From the NCBI RefSeq assembly GCF_022230955.1, contig NZ_JAKKFI010000056.1:1-56650 (forward strand): 56,650 nt of DNA, in the 5' to 3' direction. Below the pieces are notes generated by a model. It was given only the letters and a program-made list of their open reading frames with translations, ran no database searches and had not been told where the DNA came from. Positions within the stretch are counted from its first letter, which is position 1; every line of letters starts with the position of its first letter. Below are positions 23,641 to 31,621 of this stretch, piece after piece. The translations under genes and the position numbers were made by a program. The stretch is from Micromonospora cabrerizensis. GTDB taxonomy: Bacteria; Actinomycetota; Actinomycetes; Mycobacteriales; Micromonosporaceae.

Positions 23641-25170
23641 TCAGTAGCGCCAGGGGTGGCCGGTCTCGCGGTATTCCTCCACCGGCACCAACGGCACGCC
23701 GGGCGCCATCCGGTCGACGTAGAGTCGCCCCTCCAGGTGGTCGATCTCGTGGGCGACCAGTCGGGCCATGCCGAACTCGAACGAGGTGATGACCCGACTG
23801 CCGTCCCACTGGGCGTGCTCCACGTCCAGTCGCAGCGGCCGGGGCACCAGGCCCCGGAAGTCGAAGAAGGAAAGGCAGCCCTCGTACTGCTCGTCGGTGT
23901 CCGGGTCGGCGTCGACCACCCGGGGGTTGAGCAGCACGACCGGCTCCGCCGAGCGGTCCGGCGGCCGGACCACGGCCACCGCCCGGTCGATCCCGAGCTG
24001 CGGTGCGGCCACCCCCACCCCCTTGCTGAACGGGTGCAGCTCATCGAGCCGGGCCAGGGCCGTGCTGAGCCGGTCGACCAGGTCCCGGGCGACGGGTTCC
24101 TCGACGGGCAGGTCGAACGGCCGGACGCGTTGGCGGAGCAGGTCGGCGCCGCGTTGCACGATGCCGAGGCCGCGCATCCGGTCGCTGGGCCGGACCCGGG
24201 CGCCGCCGGGGCCGCTGTCGGGTTCGGTGTCCGGCCGGGCCCGGAAGCGCCACTGCATCCGGTAGCGGGCGTTCAGCGGCGGGTCGTCGGTCTGCCAGTC
24301 GTAGATCGCCCGGTCGCCCTCGTCGTGCCGTTGCGGGGCCGTCCGCAGCGGGCCCTCCTCCGCGGAGAGCGAGGTTTCCACGCCCCACACCTGCGGGTCG
24401 AGGGTCGCCGGCAGGTCCAGGCGTACGGCTAGCTGGCGGGTGGGCAGCCGGACGGCGCGTTGGAACCAGGGGCCCCACTTCTCGTGCCCGACGCTGTACG
24501 CGTACTCGATGGTGGCCCGGTCGCCCGGGTAGAGCGGGAAGCGCCGCTCCCCGTTCTCGAAGAGCAGCCAGATCTCCTTGAACGCGTCCCGATCGTGTTT
24601 GGCCCGCCAGTGCATCGGCTCCGGGTCGCCGCCGCCGTCGTCCCGGCGGGCCTGGAGTTGCAGCTCGGCGAACGTCAGCGGGTGCTCCCGGTGGTGCCGG
24701 TTGGAGCGGCCGGGGTCGTTCGGGTAGCGGTCGACGGCGACCCGGACCAGGTACCGGGTGACCGGCTCGGTGCCGGCGTTGTACAGCTCACGGTGGATGA
24801 CGCACCGGTAGCCCTCGTCGGTGTGGGTGAGGGTGGCGAGTTCCCGCTCCACGACGAGGCCGGTGCCCGGCGGCAGCCACTGACCGGGCAGGTACGGCTC
24901 GCGGTGCGGTTGGCCGGTGCGGGCGTGCCGCAGGTCGTCGTACTCCCGGAAGCGCTGCCAGATCGCGCCGCTGGCCTCCAGGACGGCCTCGGCACGGCGG
25001 GCGAAGTCCTCGGTCGGACGGTGCCGGCGCCCCTCGACGTGGCTCACGTAGGACGGGTCGAACCCCATCAGGACGGCCAGTTGCTTCTTGGACAGCCCTC
25101 GCCCGGTCCGTTGCCGGGCTAGCTCGGCCGCGAAGGAGTCGGCAGCCCGTTCGAGGGGTGAGGTCGTCAT
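23641..25170 (-). CDS. XRE-type HTH protein fused to a C-terminal peptide deformylase domain
   Basis: 509 residues, about three times a normal deformylase. Residues 16-55 are a Cro/C1-type helix-turn-helix (GLSKKQLAVLMGFDPSYVS). Residues about 90-330 are a beta-rich middle domain not recognised. The C-terminus (about 345-509) is a peptide deformylase with all three motifs intact: GVGVAAPQ (384-391), EGCLS (430-434, metal ligand Cys432) and HEIDH (474-478). Deformylases are Fe(II) enzymes that remove N-formyl groups from new proteins. The ATG at 25170 has AGGAA 5 bases upstream. It is divergent from an iron-regulated FhuF-type gene. It could be a second, specialised deformylase or a regulator using the metal site for sensing. 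Confidence 0.9.
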   Translation of the reverse strand: MTTSPLERAADSFAAELARQRTGRGLSKKQLAVLMGFDPSYVSHVEGRRHRPTEDFARRAEAVLEASGAIWQRFREYDDLRHARTGQPHREPYLPGQWLPPGTGLVVERELATLTHTDEGYRCVIHRELYNAGTEPVTRYLVRVAVDRYPNDPGRSNRHHREHPLTFAELQLQARRDDGGGDPEPMHWRAKHDRDAFKEIWLLFENGERRFPLYPGDRATIEYAYSVGHEKWGPWFQRAVRLPTRQLAVRLDLPATLDPQVWGVETSLSAEEGPLRTAPQRHDEGDRAIYDWQTDDPPLNARYRMQWRFRARPDTEPDSGPGGARVRPSDRMRGLGIVQRGADLLRQRVRPFDLPVEEPVARDLVDRLSTALARLDELHPFSKGVGVAAPQLGIDRAVAVVRPPDRSAEPVVLLNPRVVDADPDTDEQYEGCLSFFDFRGLVPRPLRLDVEHAQWDGSRVITSFEFGMARLVAHEIDHLEGRLYVDRMAPGVPLVPVEEYRETGHPWRY

Positions 25171-25377
25171 CAGCTTCCTCGTGGCCGGGGCTATAAGTTT
25201 CACGTTCTGTGCCCGAGCGCACACGCATCTGGCACTTTGCCGACACACCGCTTGACAATCCACCGATGAACATCGATCCTGCGGCAGCGTTTCCCCGTGT
25301 TGACGCCGGGTAGTACGCGAAGCACGGAGCGATGTTCCCGCCGTAAAACCGGCGTGACCTGGGCCTCCCGATTTGAC

Positions 25378-25396
25378 CAAGGTGAGGCTTCCCTTA
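25378..25396 (+). promoter_or_regulatory. DtxR/IdeR-type iron box 1
   Basis: The 19-base site around AGGTGAGGCT agrees at about 14 of 19 positions with the DtxR/DmdR/IdeR consensus (TTAGGTGAGGCTAACCTAA from memory). It lies 94 bases before the FhuF-like start. Confidence 0.6.
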
Positions 25397-25406
25397 GACC
25401 AGAGAG

Positions 25407-25425
25407 CATGGTTAGGCTAGCCTTA
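25407..25425 (+). promoter_or_regulatory. DtxR/IdeR-type iron box 2
   Basis: The 19-base site around GGTTAGGCTAGCCT agrees at about 14 of 19 positions with the same consensus and contains the palindrome AGGCTAGCCT. Two sites one after the other before an iron-reductase gene support Fe(II)-dependent repression. Confidence 0.68.
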
Positions 25426-25489
25426 GCTCAGGACGGCACTGGTCGTCCGCCGAGGCTCACTCCTCGGTCACGCGGACGGGGGACCTCAG

Positions 25490-26278
25490 GTGACAGCGGT
25501 GCTGCCGAGGCGGGATGCCACCGCCACGCCACTCGCCCCCGTCACCGCGGCGCTCCGCGCCATGTTCGGCACCGATGATCTTCCCGGGCTCGCCCGGGGC
25601 CTGGTGGTCCAGGACGAACTCGGCTGGGCGCCCGCCACCACCCTGATCGACGGCAGCCGGCTGCCCGAGCTGCTGAACGGCGCAGCCATCCGCTGGGGTG
25701 GCACCCCGCACGCCTGCGCCGCGCTGGCCTGGAAGTCGTACAGCTACTGGACGGCGCTGCCGGTCGTGCTCGGCTGGGCCTCCGCCCGGCGGGTGCCGCT
25801 GCTCGACCCGACCGACGTGCTGATCCACTTCGAGGACCACCGGCAGTTGCTCACCATGGGCCTGCGCCGTGGCATCACCGTGGCGGTGCTGCCGAACGAC
25901 CCACTGGCGCTCGCCGGCCTGCCGGAGGTGCGGGTCGTCGCCGACGAGGCGGAGCTGCTGGGCGCACTGCGTGCCTCCCTGCTCGACGCCCACCTGGCAC
26001 CGCTCATCACGGCGATCCAGTCCGAGGTGCGGGTGGGCACCCGCACGCTGCTCGGCTCGGTCGCCTCCGGCATCGCGCACGGCATCCTGCGGGCCGCCGA
26101 TAACCTGCCCGGCTCCACGGTGCAGAGCATCGACACCCTGCTCGGCGCACTCGACCTGGCCGACCTGATCGAGCTGGTGCCGGGGCCAACCGGCGAGCCG
26201 ACTGTGCAGCGGCGCACCTGCTGCCTCGCCTTCACCCTGCCGCGACCGAAGGTCTGCCAGGGCTGCTGCGTCCGCTAG
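25490..26278 (+). CDS. FhuF-type siderophore-iron reductase ([2Fe-2S])
   Basis: 262 residues, soluble. The C-terminus carries Cys244-Cys245, ten residues, Cys256, two residues, Cys259, which matches the C-C-x10-C-x2-C cluster motif of FhuF; an additional Cys260 follows. FhuF proteins reduce ferric siderophores after uptake to release iron. GTG at 25490 has GGGGGA upstream. Two overlapping-strength iron boxes lie within 115 bases upstream, so the gene should be derepressed in low iron. No siderophore genes are adjacent. Its last 17 coding bases are repeated three more times downstream. Confidence 0.88.
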   Translation: MTAVLPRRDATATPLAPVTAALRAMFGTDDLPGLARGLVVQDELGWAPATTLIDGSRLPELLNGAAIRWGGTPHACAALAWKSYSYWTALPVVLGWASARRVPLLDPTDVLIHFEDHRQLLTMGLRRGITVAVLPNDPLALAGLPEVRVVADEAELLGALRASLLDAHLAPLITAIQSEVRVGTRTLLGSVASGIAHGILRAADNLPGSTVQSIDTLLGALDLADLIELVPGPTGEPTVQRRTCCLAFTLPRPKVCQGCCVR

Positions 26279-26357
26279 GGCGCCCAGGCTGCTGCGTCCG
26301 CTAAGGGCGCCCAGGCTGCTGCGTCCGCTAAGGGCGCCCGGGCTGCTGCGTCCGCTA
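26261..26357 (+). repeat. Four tandem copies of the FhuF-gene 3' end (26-27 bp period)
   Basis: The 17-base string starting GGCTGCTGCG and ending CCGCTA, which encodes the last Cys-Cys-Val-Arg and stop of the reductase, recurs at 26261, 26287, 26314 and 26341. The spacers contain the palindrome GGGCGCCC, so the array can form hairpins and may act as terminator for the two convergent genes. Confidence 0.9.
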
Positions 26358-26367
26358 GGCGGATGAC

Positions 26368-28197
26368 TCAGTCGGTCAACGACCGGACGTCCCACACCCA
26401 CATACCGCCGGTGAAGGCCGGCTGGATCCCGGTCAGCTCGGTCATGCCCCGACGCAGCGCCGCCTCATGCTCGTGCGGGCCCAGGATGACCACGCCGGCC
26501 CGCCAGAACCGCAGGTCGTCGACCGCCCGAACCCGGCCCTGCGGGGTGATCGGTGGCACCGCCCCGGTGCGCCGGATGGTGGAGAAGAAGCTGCTGGTGG
26601 GGCGCGGCGGAGCACCGAACAGCGCGACCTTCGGGGGGTCGGCGTTCGGGCGGGTGTCCGGACCCAGGAAGTAGCCACGAGCCAGTGGCATGTCCAGCCG
26701 GGTCTCGGCGGACCAGCGCAGCGGTTCCGCGTAGGTGGTGTCCGGCAACGGCAGCGTGACCACACTGCGCCCACCGGCCACGTAGGGACGCCACGCCCCA
26801 CTGGTCACGAAGGTGGGCACCGGGTCCAGACGGGCCACCGGCAGCGGGGTGGGCACGATCGGCAACAGAGCCATCACCAGCACGGTGGCGGTGACGAAGC
26901 GGATCTGCCCACGGGCGGCCGGGTGCGAGCGGGCCAGCTCGCGGGCGCGTTGCGCACCGAAGGCCAGCAGCAGCCCGACGATCGGGGTGATCGCCAACGC
27001 CCACCGCGTCGGCACGACCGAGTGCAGGATGGGCAGGTTCTCCAGTGCCGCCCAGGGACCGGGCACCCCCGTACCCCGGTTGTCGAAGCGGACCTCGCGG
27101 CCCAACGAGAGCACCGCGAAGAGCAACCCCAGCCCGGCGAGCGCGAGCACCACGACCGAGCGGCGCATCCACCACACCAGGGCGATCACCAGCACCACCA
27201 GCGCCCAACCGAAGAAGCTGTTCTCCTCGGTCGGGTTCTTGGCCAGACCGGCGGCGGTACGCGGGCTGCCGGCGAGTGACTCCCGCGAGTACGCGACGAA
27301 CGAGGCGAGGTCGCTGGAGTAGCCACGGATCAGTCGGGACAGCCCGGAGTACGCGCCCGGCCCGAAGAACTGCACGTACAGGGGGTACGCCAACAGCAGC
27401 CCGGCGAGCCCGGCGGCGACGGCAAGGCCGGCGAGGAAGGGTCGGATCCGCGATCGCAGCTCCGGGCGGCCCAGGGCGAGCACGCCGACGACCACGCCGA
27501 GCCCGATCGCGGTCATCAGCAGGATCTCCAGGTTGAGGAAGGCCTGCCAGACGATCACGAGCGCGAGGAGAACCCCGTTGCGCAGCCAACGGCCCGGTTC
27601 GCCGAGTCGCAGGGTGCGCCAGATGATCAGTGGGACGACGAACTGCGACACGATGTTCGGGTGCCCGTTGGCGTGCGACACCATGGCGGGCGCGAAGGCG
27701 CAGAAGCCGGCACCGAGCCAGGCGGGCCCCCGGGCGCCGATCAGGACCCGGGAGAGCAGGAAGTACCAGGCTGTGGCGGTGGCAATCATTCCGGCGGTGA
27801 GAAAGACCAGGAATGTCGCCCGGGGGCCCAACAGCAGAGTTATCGGCGCTAACGGCAATGAGACGGATAATACGGACGTATTAGCCATCAGATTGACGCC
27901 GTCCGGAACGTTCATTTGGTCGGAATGGAACGGATATGCAAAACGCGTGACGACTCGCGCACCGTGCGCCATCATCCATTCAAACTGCGACTGATCGGAC
28001 TGGTTGTCCCGCACATCACTGCTCGGGTCCAACCAGAGCCGACCGGTGACCCAGAAGCCGAGCACCACGAAGCTCAGCACGGCGGCCAGATCGGCCCACT
28101 TCCCCCTGCGGGACGGCCGAGCATCACCTGCGGCCCCCTGCGCCGACGACGCGACGGCCGAACCGTCGCTGGGCACGTCCGATTCGGGAGTAGTCAT
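26368..28197 (-). CDS. Polytopic membrane protein, GT-C-like
   Basis: 609 residues. A disordered N-terminus (about 35 residues) precedes ten or more transmembrane helices to about residue 455 and a soluble C-terminal domain of about 150. The first outside loop has acidic residues (SSDVRDNQSDQSQFEWMM) followed by a HSDQMNVPDGVN segment, resembling GT-C-fold lipid-linked glycosyltransferases. It is divergent from a methyltransferase; such pairs are common in actinobacterial envelope glycolipid loci. The sugar and acceptor are unknown, and the enzymatic role is inferred from topology only. Confidence 0.82.
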   Translation of the reverse strand: MTTPESDVPSDGSAVASSAQGAAGDARPSRRGKWADLAAVLSFVVLGFWVTGRLWLDPSSDVRDNQSDQSQFEWMMAHGARVVTRFAYPFHSDQMNVPDGVNLMANTSVLSVSLPLAPITLLLGPRATFLVFLTAGMIATATAWYFLLSRVLIGARGPAWLGAGFCAFAPAMVSHANGHPNIVSQFVVPLIIWRTLRLGEPGRWLRNGVLLALVIVWQAFLNLEILLMTAIGLGVVVGVLALGRPELRSRIRPFLAGLAVAAGLAGLLLAYPLYVQFFGPGAYSGLSRLIRGYSSDLASFVAYSRESLAGSPRTAAGLAKNPTEENSFFGWALVVLVIALVWWMRRSVVVLALAGLGLLFAVLSLGREVRFDNRGTGVPGPWAALENLPILHSVVPTRWALAITPIVGLLLAFGAQRARELARSHPAARGQIRFVTATVLVMALLPIVPTPLPVARLDPVPTFVTSGAWRPYVAGGRSVVTLPLPDTTYAEPLRWSAETRLDMPLARGYFLGPDTRPNADPPKVALFGAPPRPTSSFFSTIRRTGAVPPITPQGRVRAVDDLRFWRAGVVILGPHEHEAALRRGMTELTGIQPAFTGGMWVWDVRSLTD

Positions 28198-28411
28198 GAC
28201 AATTCATAGGGTAGTCAGGACATGGCGCTGCCGTGACATGTTTCGGGGTACTGCCGTACTATGTGCCGGGTTCGCCGACCCGCCGATCACGAACCCACCC
28301 CCCGACCACAATTCGGCCACCCCCGATGCCCCGATTCTTCTGCCGTCCCAGCGGATGATTCACTCTGTCGGTCCAGGCACGGGTCGAGTTCATATCGTGA
28401 GGAATCGACGC
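28198..28411. promoter_or_regulatory. Divergent promoter region, 214 bases
   Basis: The region is less G+C-rich than its flanks, as expected for a promoter area between the divergent membrane protein and methyltransferase. I see no recognisable operator and no gene. Confidence 0.4.
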
Positions 28412-29122
28412 ATGGCAGAAATCACTGGGGATCAGCGCGTGCAGTCCGAGGTGCTGGAAGGCCTGGCGACCGCTGTCAACCACCGTCGCTGGTTCATCGA
28501 ACTTGCGGTGCCGTACCTCGGCGAGGACCCGATCGAGATCGGCAGCGGCCTCGGTGACTACGCCCTGGAATGGTCGCAGCGTCTGCCACGGTTCACCGCC
28601 ACCGAGGCCGACCCGGACCGGCTGGTGCAGCTCAAGGAGCGCCTCGCCGCGCGGCCGAACATCGACGTCCGGCAGATGCTGCTGCCGCACGAGCACGGGG
28701 GCGACTACAGCGCCGCGGTCTCGTACAACGTGCTGGAGCACATCGAGGACCACGTGGGCGCGCTGCGCAGCATGCGCGACCTGGTCCGACCCGGCGGCGC
28801 CGTGATCATCATCGTGCCGGCGTTCCAGTTCGCGATGGGCCCGGCCGACATCGCCACCGGGCACGTCCGCCGCTACACCAAGAAGACGCTCCAGGCCGCG
28901 ATGACCGAGGCCGGCCTGACCGTCGAGAAGATCCACTACGCCAACGCGCTGGGGCTGATCGGCTACTTCATGGCCACCAAGGTCTTCCGGCTGATGCCGA
29001 AGGAGGGCCCGATGGTCAAGGTGTACGACACCGTCGTCCTGCCCGCCACCAAGGCCGCCGAGCAACTCGTCCGCCCCCCGTTCGGGCAGTCCGTCTTCGC
29101 GGTGGCCCGCGTTCCGTCCTGA
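28412..29122 (+). CDS. Class I SAM-dependent methyltransferase
   Basis: 236 residues. Motif I is IEIGSGLGDY (41-50), the acidic residue of strand 2 is in ATEADPD, and AVSYNVLEHIEDH is the motif IV region typical of the methyltransferase type 11/12 group. The C-terminal part is helical and could be membrane-proximal (ALGLIGYFMATKVFRLMP). Such proteins often sit with membrane glycosyltransferases and modify lipid-linked sugars. GAGGA lies about 8 bases before the ATG. The next element is a perfect inverted repeat. Confidence 0.87.
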   Translation: MAEITGDQRVQSEVLEGLATAVNHRRWFIELAVPYLGEDPIEIGSGLGDYALEWSQRLPRFTATEADPDRLVQLKERLAARPNIDVRQMLLPHEHGGDYSAAVSYNVLEHIEDHVGALRSMRDLVRPGGAVIIIVPAFQFAMGPADIATGHVRRYTKKTLQAAMTEAGLTVEKIHYANALGLIGYFMATKVFRLMPKEGPMVKVYDTVVLPATKAAEQLVRPPFGQSVFAVARVPS

Positions 29123-29130
29123 CCCGCCAC

Positions 29131-29178
29131 CCCCGCGATCTTGCACCGTGTTTCGCCACAAAGCGCAAGATCGCGGGG
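29131..29178. repeat. Palindromic repeat with GCGATCTTGC core
   Basis: Fourteen-base perfect arms (CCCCGCGATCTTGC and its complement) flank a 20-base centre, between convergent genes. The GCAAGATC core recurs in palindromes at the end of the window, so this is probably a dispersed genomic element that also serves as a terminator. Confidence 0.85.
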
Positions 29179-29184
29179 TACGGA

Positions 29185-29727
29185 TCATTCCTTGATCTGG
29201 TACGTCGGGCGGATCACCGCTCGGGCCAGGGTGTGGAACGTGAGGTTGAAGCCGACGTAGGCGGGGGTGGCGTCCGGGGTCAGGTCCAGCCGGTCGACGT
29301 CCACGGCGTGCACCGCGAAGACGTACCGGTGCGGCCGGTCACCGGCCGGCGGGGCCGCCCCGCCGTAGCCCTGCTGGCCGTAGTCGTTGCGGACCGCGAA
29401 CGCCCCGCCCAGGTCGGTGCCCGCCGCGCCACCCGCGCCGCTGGGCAACTGCGTGACGGTGACCGGCACGTTCACCAGCACCCAGTGCCAGAAGCCGCTG
29501 CCGGTCGGCGCGTCGGGGTCGTAACAGGTCACCGCGAAACTCTTCGTCTCGGCGGGGAAATCCGACCAGGTCAGCTGCGGCGAGACGTTGTCACCCCCGG
29601 TGCTGTCATGCGCGTGCCGGGCATCCATCGGCTCGCCGTTCTGCACGTCCTCACTCGTCAGCGTGAACGAGGGCAGCGTCGGCAGCAGCTCGTACGGGTC
29701 CGGGGCAATCGGTCGTTCCAGGGTCAT
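29185..29727 (-). CDS. YbhB/YbcL family (PEBP-like) protein
   Basis: 180 residues, the usual length. The PEBP ligand-pocket signature is present: DPDAPTGSGFWHWVLVN, and later NDYGQQGYGGAAPPAGD with RPHRYVF. Bacterial PEBP-like proteins are small soluble proteins of unclear role. No signal peptide is seen, so it is likely cytoplasmic. It is transcribed alone, convergent with the methyltransferase. Confidence 0.92.
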   Translation of the reverse strand: MTLERPIAPDPYELLPTLPSFTLTSEDVQNGEPMDARHAHDSTGGDNVSPQLTWSDFPAETKSFAVTCYDPDAPTGSGFWHWVLVNVPVTVTQLPSGAGGAAGTDLGGAFAVRNDYGQQGYGGAAPPAGDRPHRYVFAVHAVDVDRLDLTPDATPAYVGFNLTFHTLARAVIRPTYQIKE

Positions 29728-29870
29728 CGGGACGCGTCCTTCCGGTGTGCGGAGATACCAGCCCCTTCTTACCCCGCCGCGGCCCCTCCGACGACCGGAA
29801 GCACGCGCTCACCCACTGTGGTTTGCCAGAGCTACGGTTGGGGTCGGGCAACGTTCCTCAGGGGGACACC

Positions 29871-30026
29871 GTGGCCGGCATCTGGCGGGACTTCGTGGCA
29901 GCCGTCTTCACCACGTTCCGTCGCCGGGACGAGCGGGCCATCGCCGAGGAACGCCGACGCGCGGTCGAGCGACTGGCCGAGGAGACGATCCGCCAGGCCC
30001 GACGGTCCACCGACCCGCCGGAGTGA
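29871..30026 (+). CDS. Small charged helical protein
   Basis: 51 residues from a GTG with AGGGGGA at about 4-5 bases. The sequence is a short aromatic N-terminus (IWRDFVAAVFTTF) followed by an Arg/Glu-rich helix (RAIAEERRRAVERLAEE). The good ribosome binding site and clean codon use support a real gene. No family is recognised. It lies 51 bases before the LtrA gene and may be co-transcribed. Confidence 0.62.
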   Translation: MAGIWRDFVAAVFTTFRRRDERAIAEERRRAVERLAEETIRQARRSTDPPE

Positions 30027-30077
30027 CCGGGACACCGGGTGCCGGACTGCCACCGGTCAACCGGTGAAGATGACCTG

Positions 30078-31268
30078 ATGTGGAGGATCTTCCGGTCGCG
30101 TCCGGTGGCGACCGCGGAGACACATCGACCCACCCTGTTCGAGATCTTCTTCGATCTGGTGTTCGTCTTCGGGCTCATCCGGGTCACCACGTTCATGAGC
30201 GAGCGGCCGTCGCCGGTGGCGCTCGCACAGGGATTCCTCGTACTCCTGTTGCTGTGGATCTCCTGGGTGGTCTACTCCTGGTTGGGCAACCACGTCCGCA
30301 CCGACGTCGGGCTGATCCGTTTCGGTGTGACGATCTCGATGGCGGCCGTCTTCCTCCTCGCGCTGGTCATCCCCGATGCCTGGGCGACCGGACCGGGTAC
30401 GACGAGGCAACGGCTGATCCTGGTGCTGGCCTACGTCACGCTTCGGGTTATCGCCATCGCGCTCTTCCACTGGGCCGCGGCAGGCAACCGACAGTTGCGC
30501 AGGACCCTCCGTCTCTACGCCCTCTCGACCGCGCTGTCCTGGATCCCCTTCGTCCTCGGTGCCGTGTTCGGCGGCACCGCACAGCTCCTGCTCTGGGCGG
30601 CGGCCCTCACGATCGACATGGGCGGCGGGCTGGTGTCCTCGGTGCTGAGCGGGTGGCCGGTGCGCAGTCCCGGTCACTTCGCGGAGCGGCACAGCCTCGT
30701 GGTGATCATTGCGCTCGGTGAGTCCCTGATCTCGGTCGCCGCCGGCGTCGGGGTCCAGCGGATCCGCGGACCGATCCTGTTGGCCGCGATCCTCACGCTG
30801 GCCGTCACGGTGTGCCTGTACTGGCTGTACTCCTCCACCGCGATGGCCGCTGGCCAAGCCTTGACGATGGAGTCCGGGTTACGACGGGCCCACGTTGGCG
30901 CCAACGCCTACACCCTCGCCCACTTCCCGCTGCTCGCCGGGACCATCTACGTGGCGCTGGGCGTCGAGCAGGTCCTCGCCGGTCTGGCGCACGAGGAGTC
31001 CCACGGCATCTCGGACTGGATGCCGGCTGTCGCGCTGTTCGGCGGGACCGCCCTGTTCCTCGCGGGCCGGGCGACGTTCCTGAGCCTCAGCGTCCGCTGC
31101 GTACGACCGGGGCAGTTCGTCGCTCCCGTCGCGGCGCTGCTGTTGATTCCCGTCGGCCGCTATCTGCCCGGCCTGGCCGCTCTCGGCCTGATCACCGTGT
31201 TCCTCGTCGCGCTTCTCAGCTACGAGGCGTGGACCCGGCGCGGTGCCGGTGTCCCGACCGGCCCGTGA
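30078..31268 (+). CDS. ltrA: Low temperature requirement A (LtrA) family membrane protein
   Basis: 396 residues with about eleven membrane helices. LtrA signatures are clear: RPTLFEIFFDLVFVFGL near the N-terminus and ERHSLVVIIALGESLI at about residue 200. The family is widespread, and its biochemical role is not established; the name comes from a Listeria cold-growth phenotype. The start is ATG at 30078; a GTG 39 bases earlier is possible, but neither has a strong ribosome binding site. Confidence 0.92.
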   Translation: MWRIFRSRPVATAETHRPTLFEIFFDLVFVFGLIRVTTFMSERPSPVALAQGFLVLLLLWISWVVYSWLGNHVRTDVGLIRFGVTISMAAVFLLALVIPDAWATGPGTTRQRLILVLAYVTLRVIAIALFHWAAAGNRQLRRTLRLYALSTALSWIPFVLGAVFGGTAQLLLWAAALTIDMGGGLVSSVLSGWPVRSPGHFAERHSLVVIIALGESLISVAAGVGVQRIRGPILLAAILTLAVTVCLYWLYSSTAMAAGQALTMESGLRRAHVGANAYTLAHFPLLAGTIYVALGVEQVLAGLAHEESHGISDWMPAVALFGGTALFLAGRATFLSLSVRCVRPGQFVAPVAALLLIPVGRYLPGLAALGLITVFLVALLSYEAWTRRGAGVPTGP

Positions 31269-31341
31269 TCCACTCGCCTTCGTGCAAGTCGCGGTGTCCC
31301 GGGCGTGCCAATACGCCGATTTCCTGAAAACCGAGTCGATC
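31267..31341. repeat. Degenerate large palindrome, GATCCACTCG...CGAGTCGATC type
   Basis: Outer arms GATCCACTCG and CGAGTCGATC are inverted, and about 20 of 31 positions match through both arms. It is a decayed relative of the element at 48553-48627, which has almost the same outer arms and CCTGAAA/TTGAAAC-like inner parts. It lies between LtrA and tRNA-Ser. Confidence 0.65.
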
Positions 31342-31371
31342 AACGTTCGCGCTCTCCCGGGAGCGCGCTGG

Positions 31372-31458
31372 CGGAGGGTGTGGGATTCGAACCCACGAAG
31401 ACATCGCTGCCTTACCGGTTTTCAAGACCAGCGCCATCGGCCACTAGGCGAACCCTCC
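31372..31458 (-). tRNA. tRNA-Ser (anticodon UGA)
   Basis: 87 bases with a long variable arm. Acceptor GGAGGGT pairs with ACCCTCC, the T arm has GGGTTCGAATCCC, and the anticodon loop CTTGAAA gives TGA. No encoded CCA. Confidence 0.96.
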
Positions 31459-31621
31459 TGGGCCGCCACCCGCAGGCGTACGGCCACGCACAGTCTGCCA
31501 CGGCTCCCGTCGGGCGGCCCGGCGTCCCTCCCCGAATACGCCGGCCAGGCGGTCTGGTGGGTCCACAGTGGGCTGGAGGGTGCGGCTGCGGTGCCCGGCG
31601 AGATCGGGTAAGACTGACTCC

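Larger units (their letters stand above)
25171..25489. promoter_or_regulatory. Divergent promoter region between HTH-deformylase and FhuF-like genes
   Basis: This 319-base region serves both genes. It contains two iron boxes near the FhuF side (listed separately) and a TTGACA hexamer at 25252-25257 that lacks a clear -10 partner. No gene is visible in it. Confidence 0.5.

Noticed and set aside
25252..25280. TTGACA as a strong promoter for the FhuF-like gene
   Set aside because: It lies 230 bases from the start and lacks a matching -10; the iron boxes nearer the gene are better evidence of the promoter.
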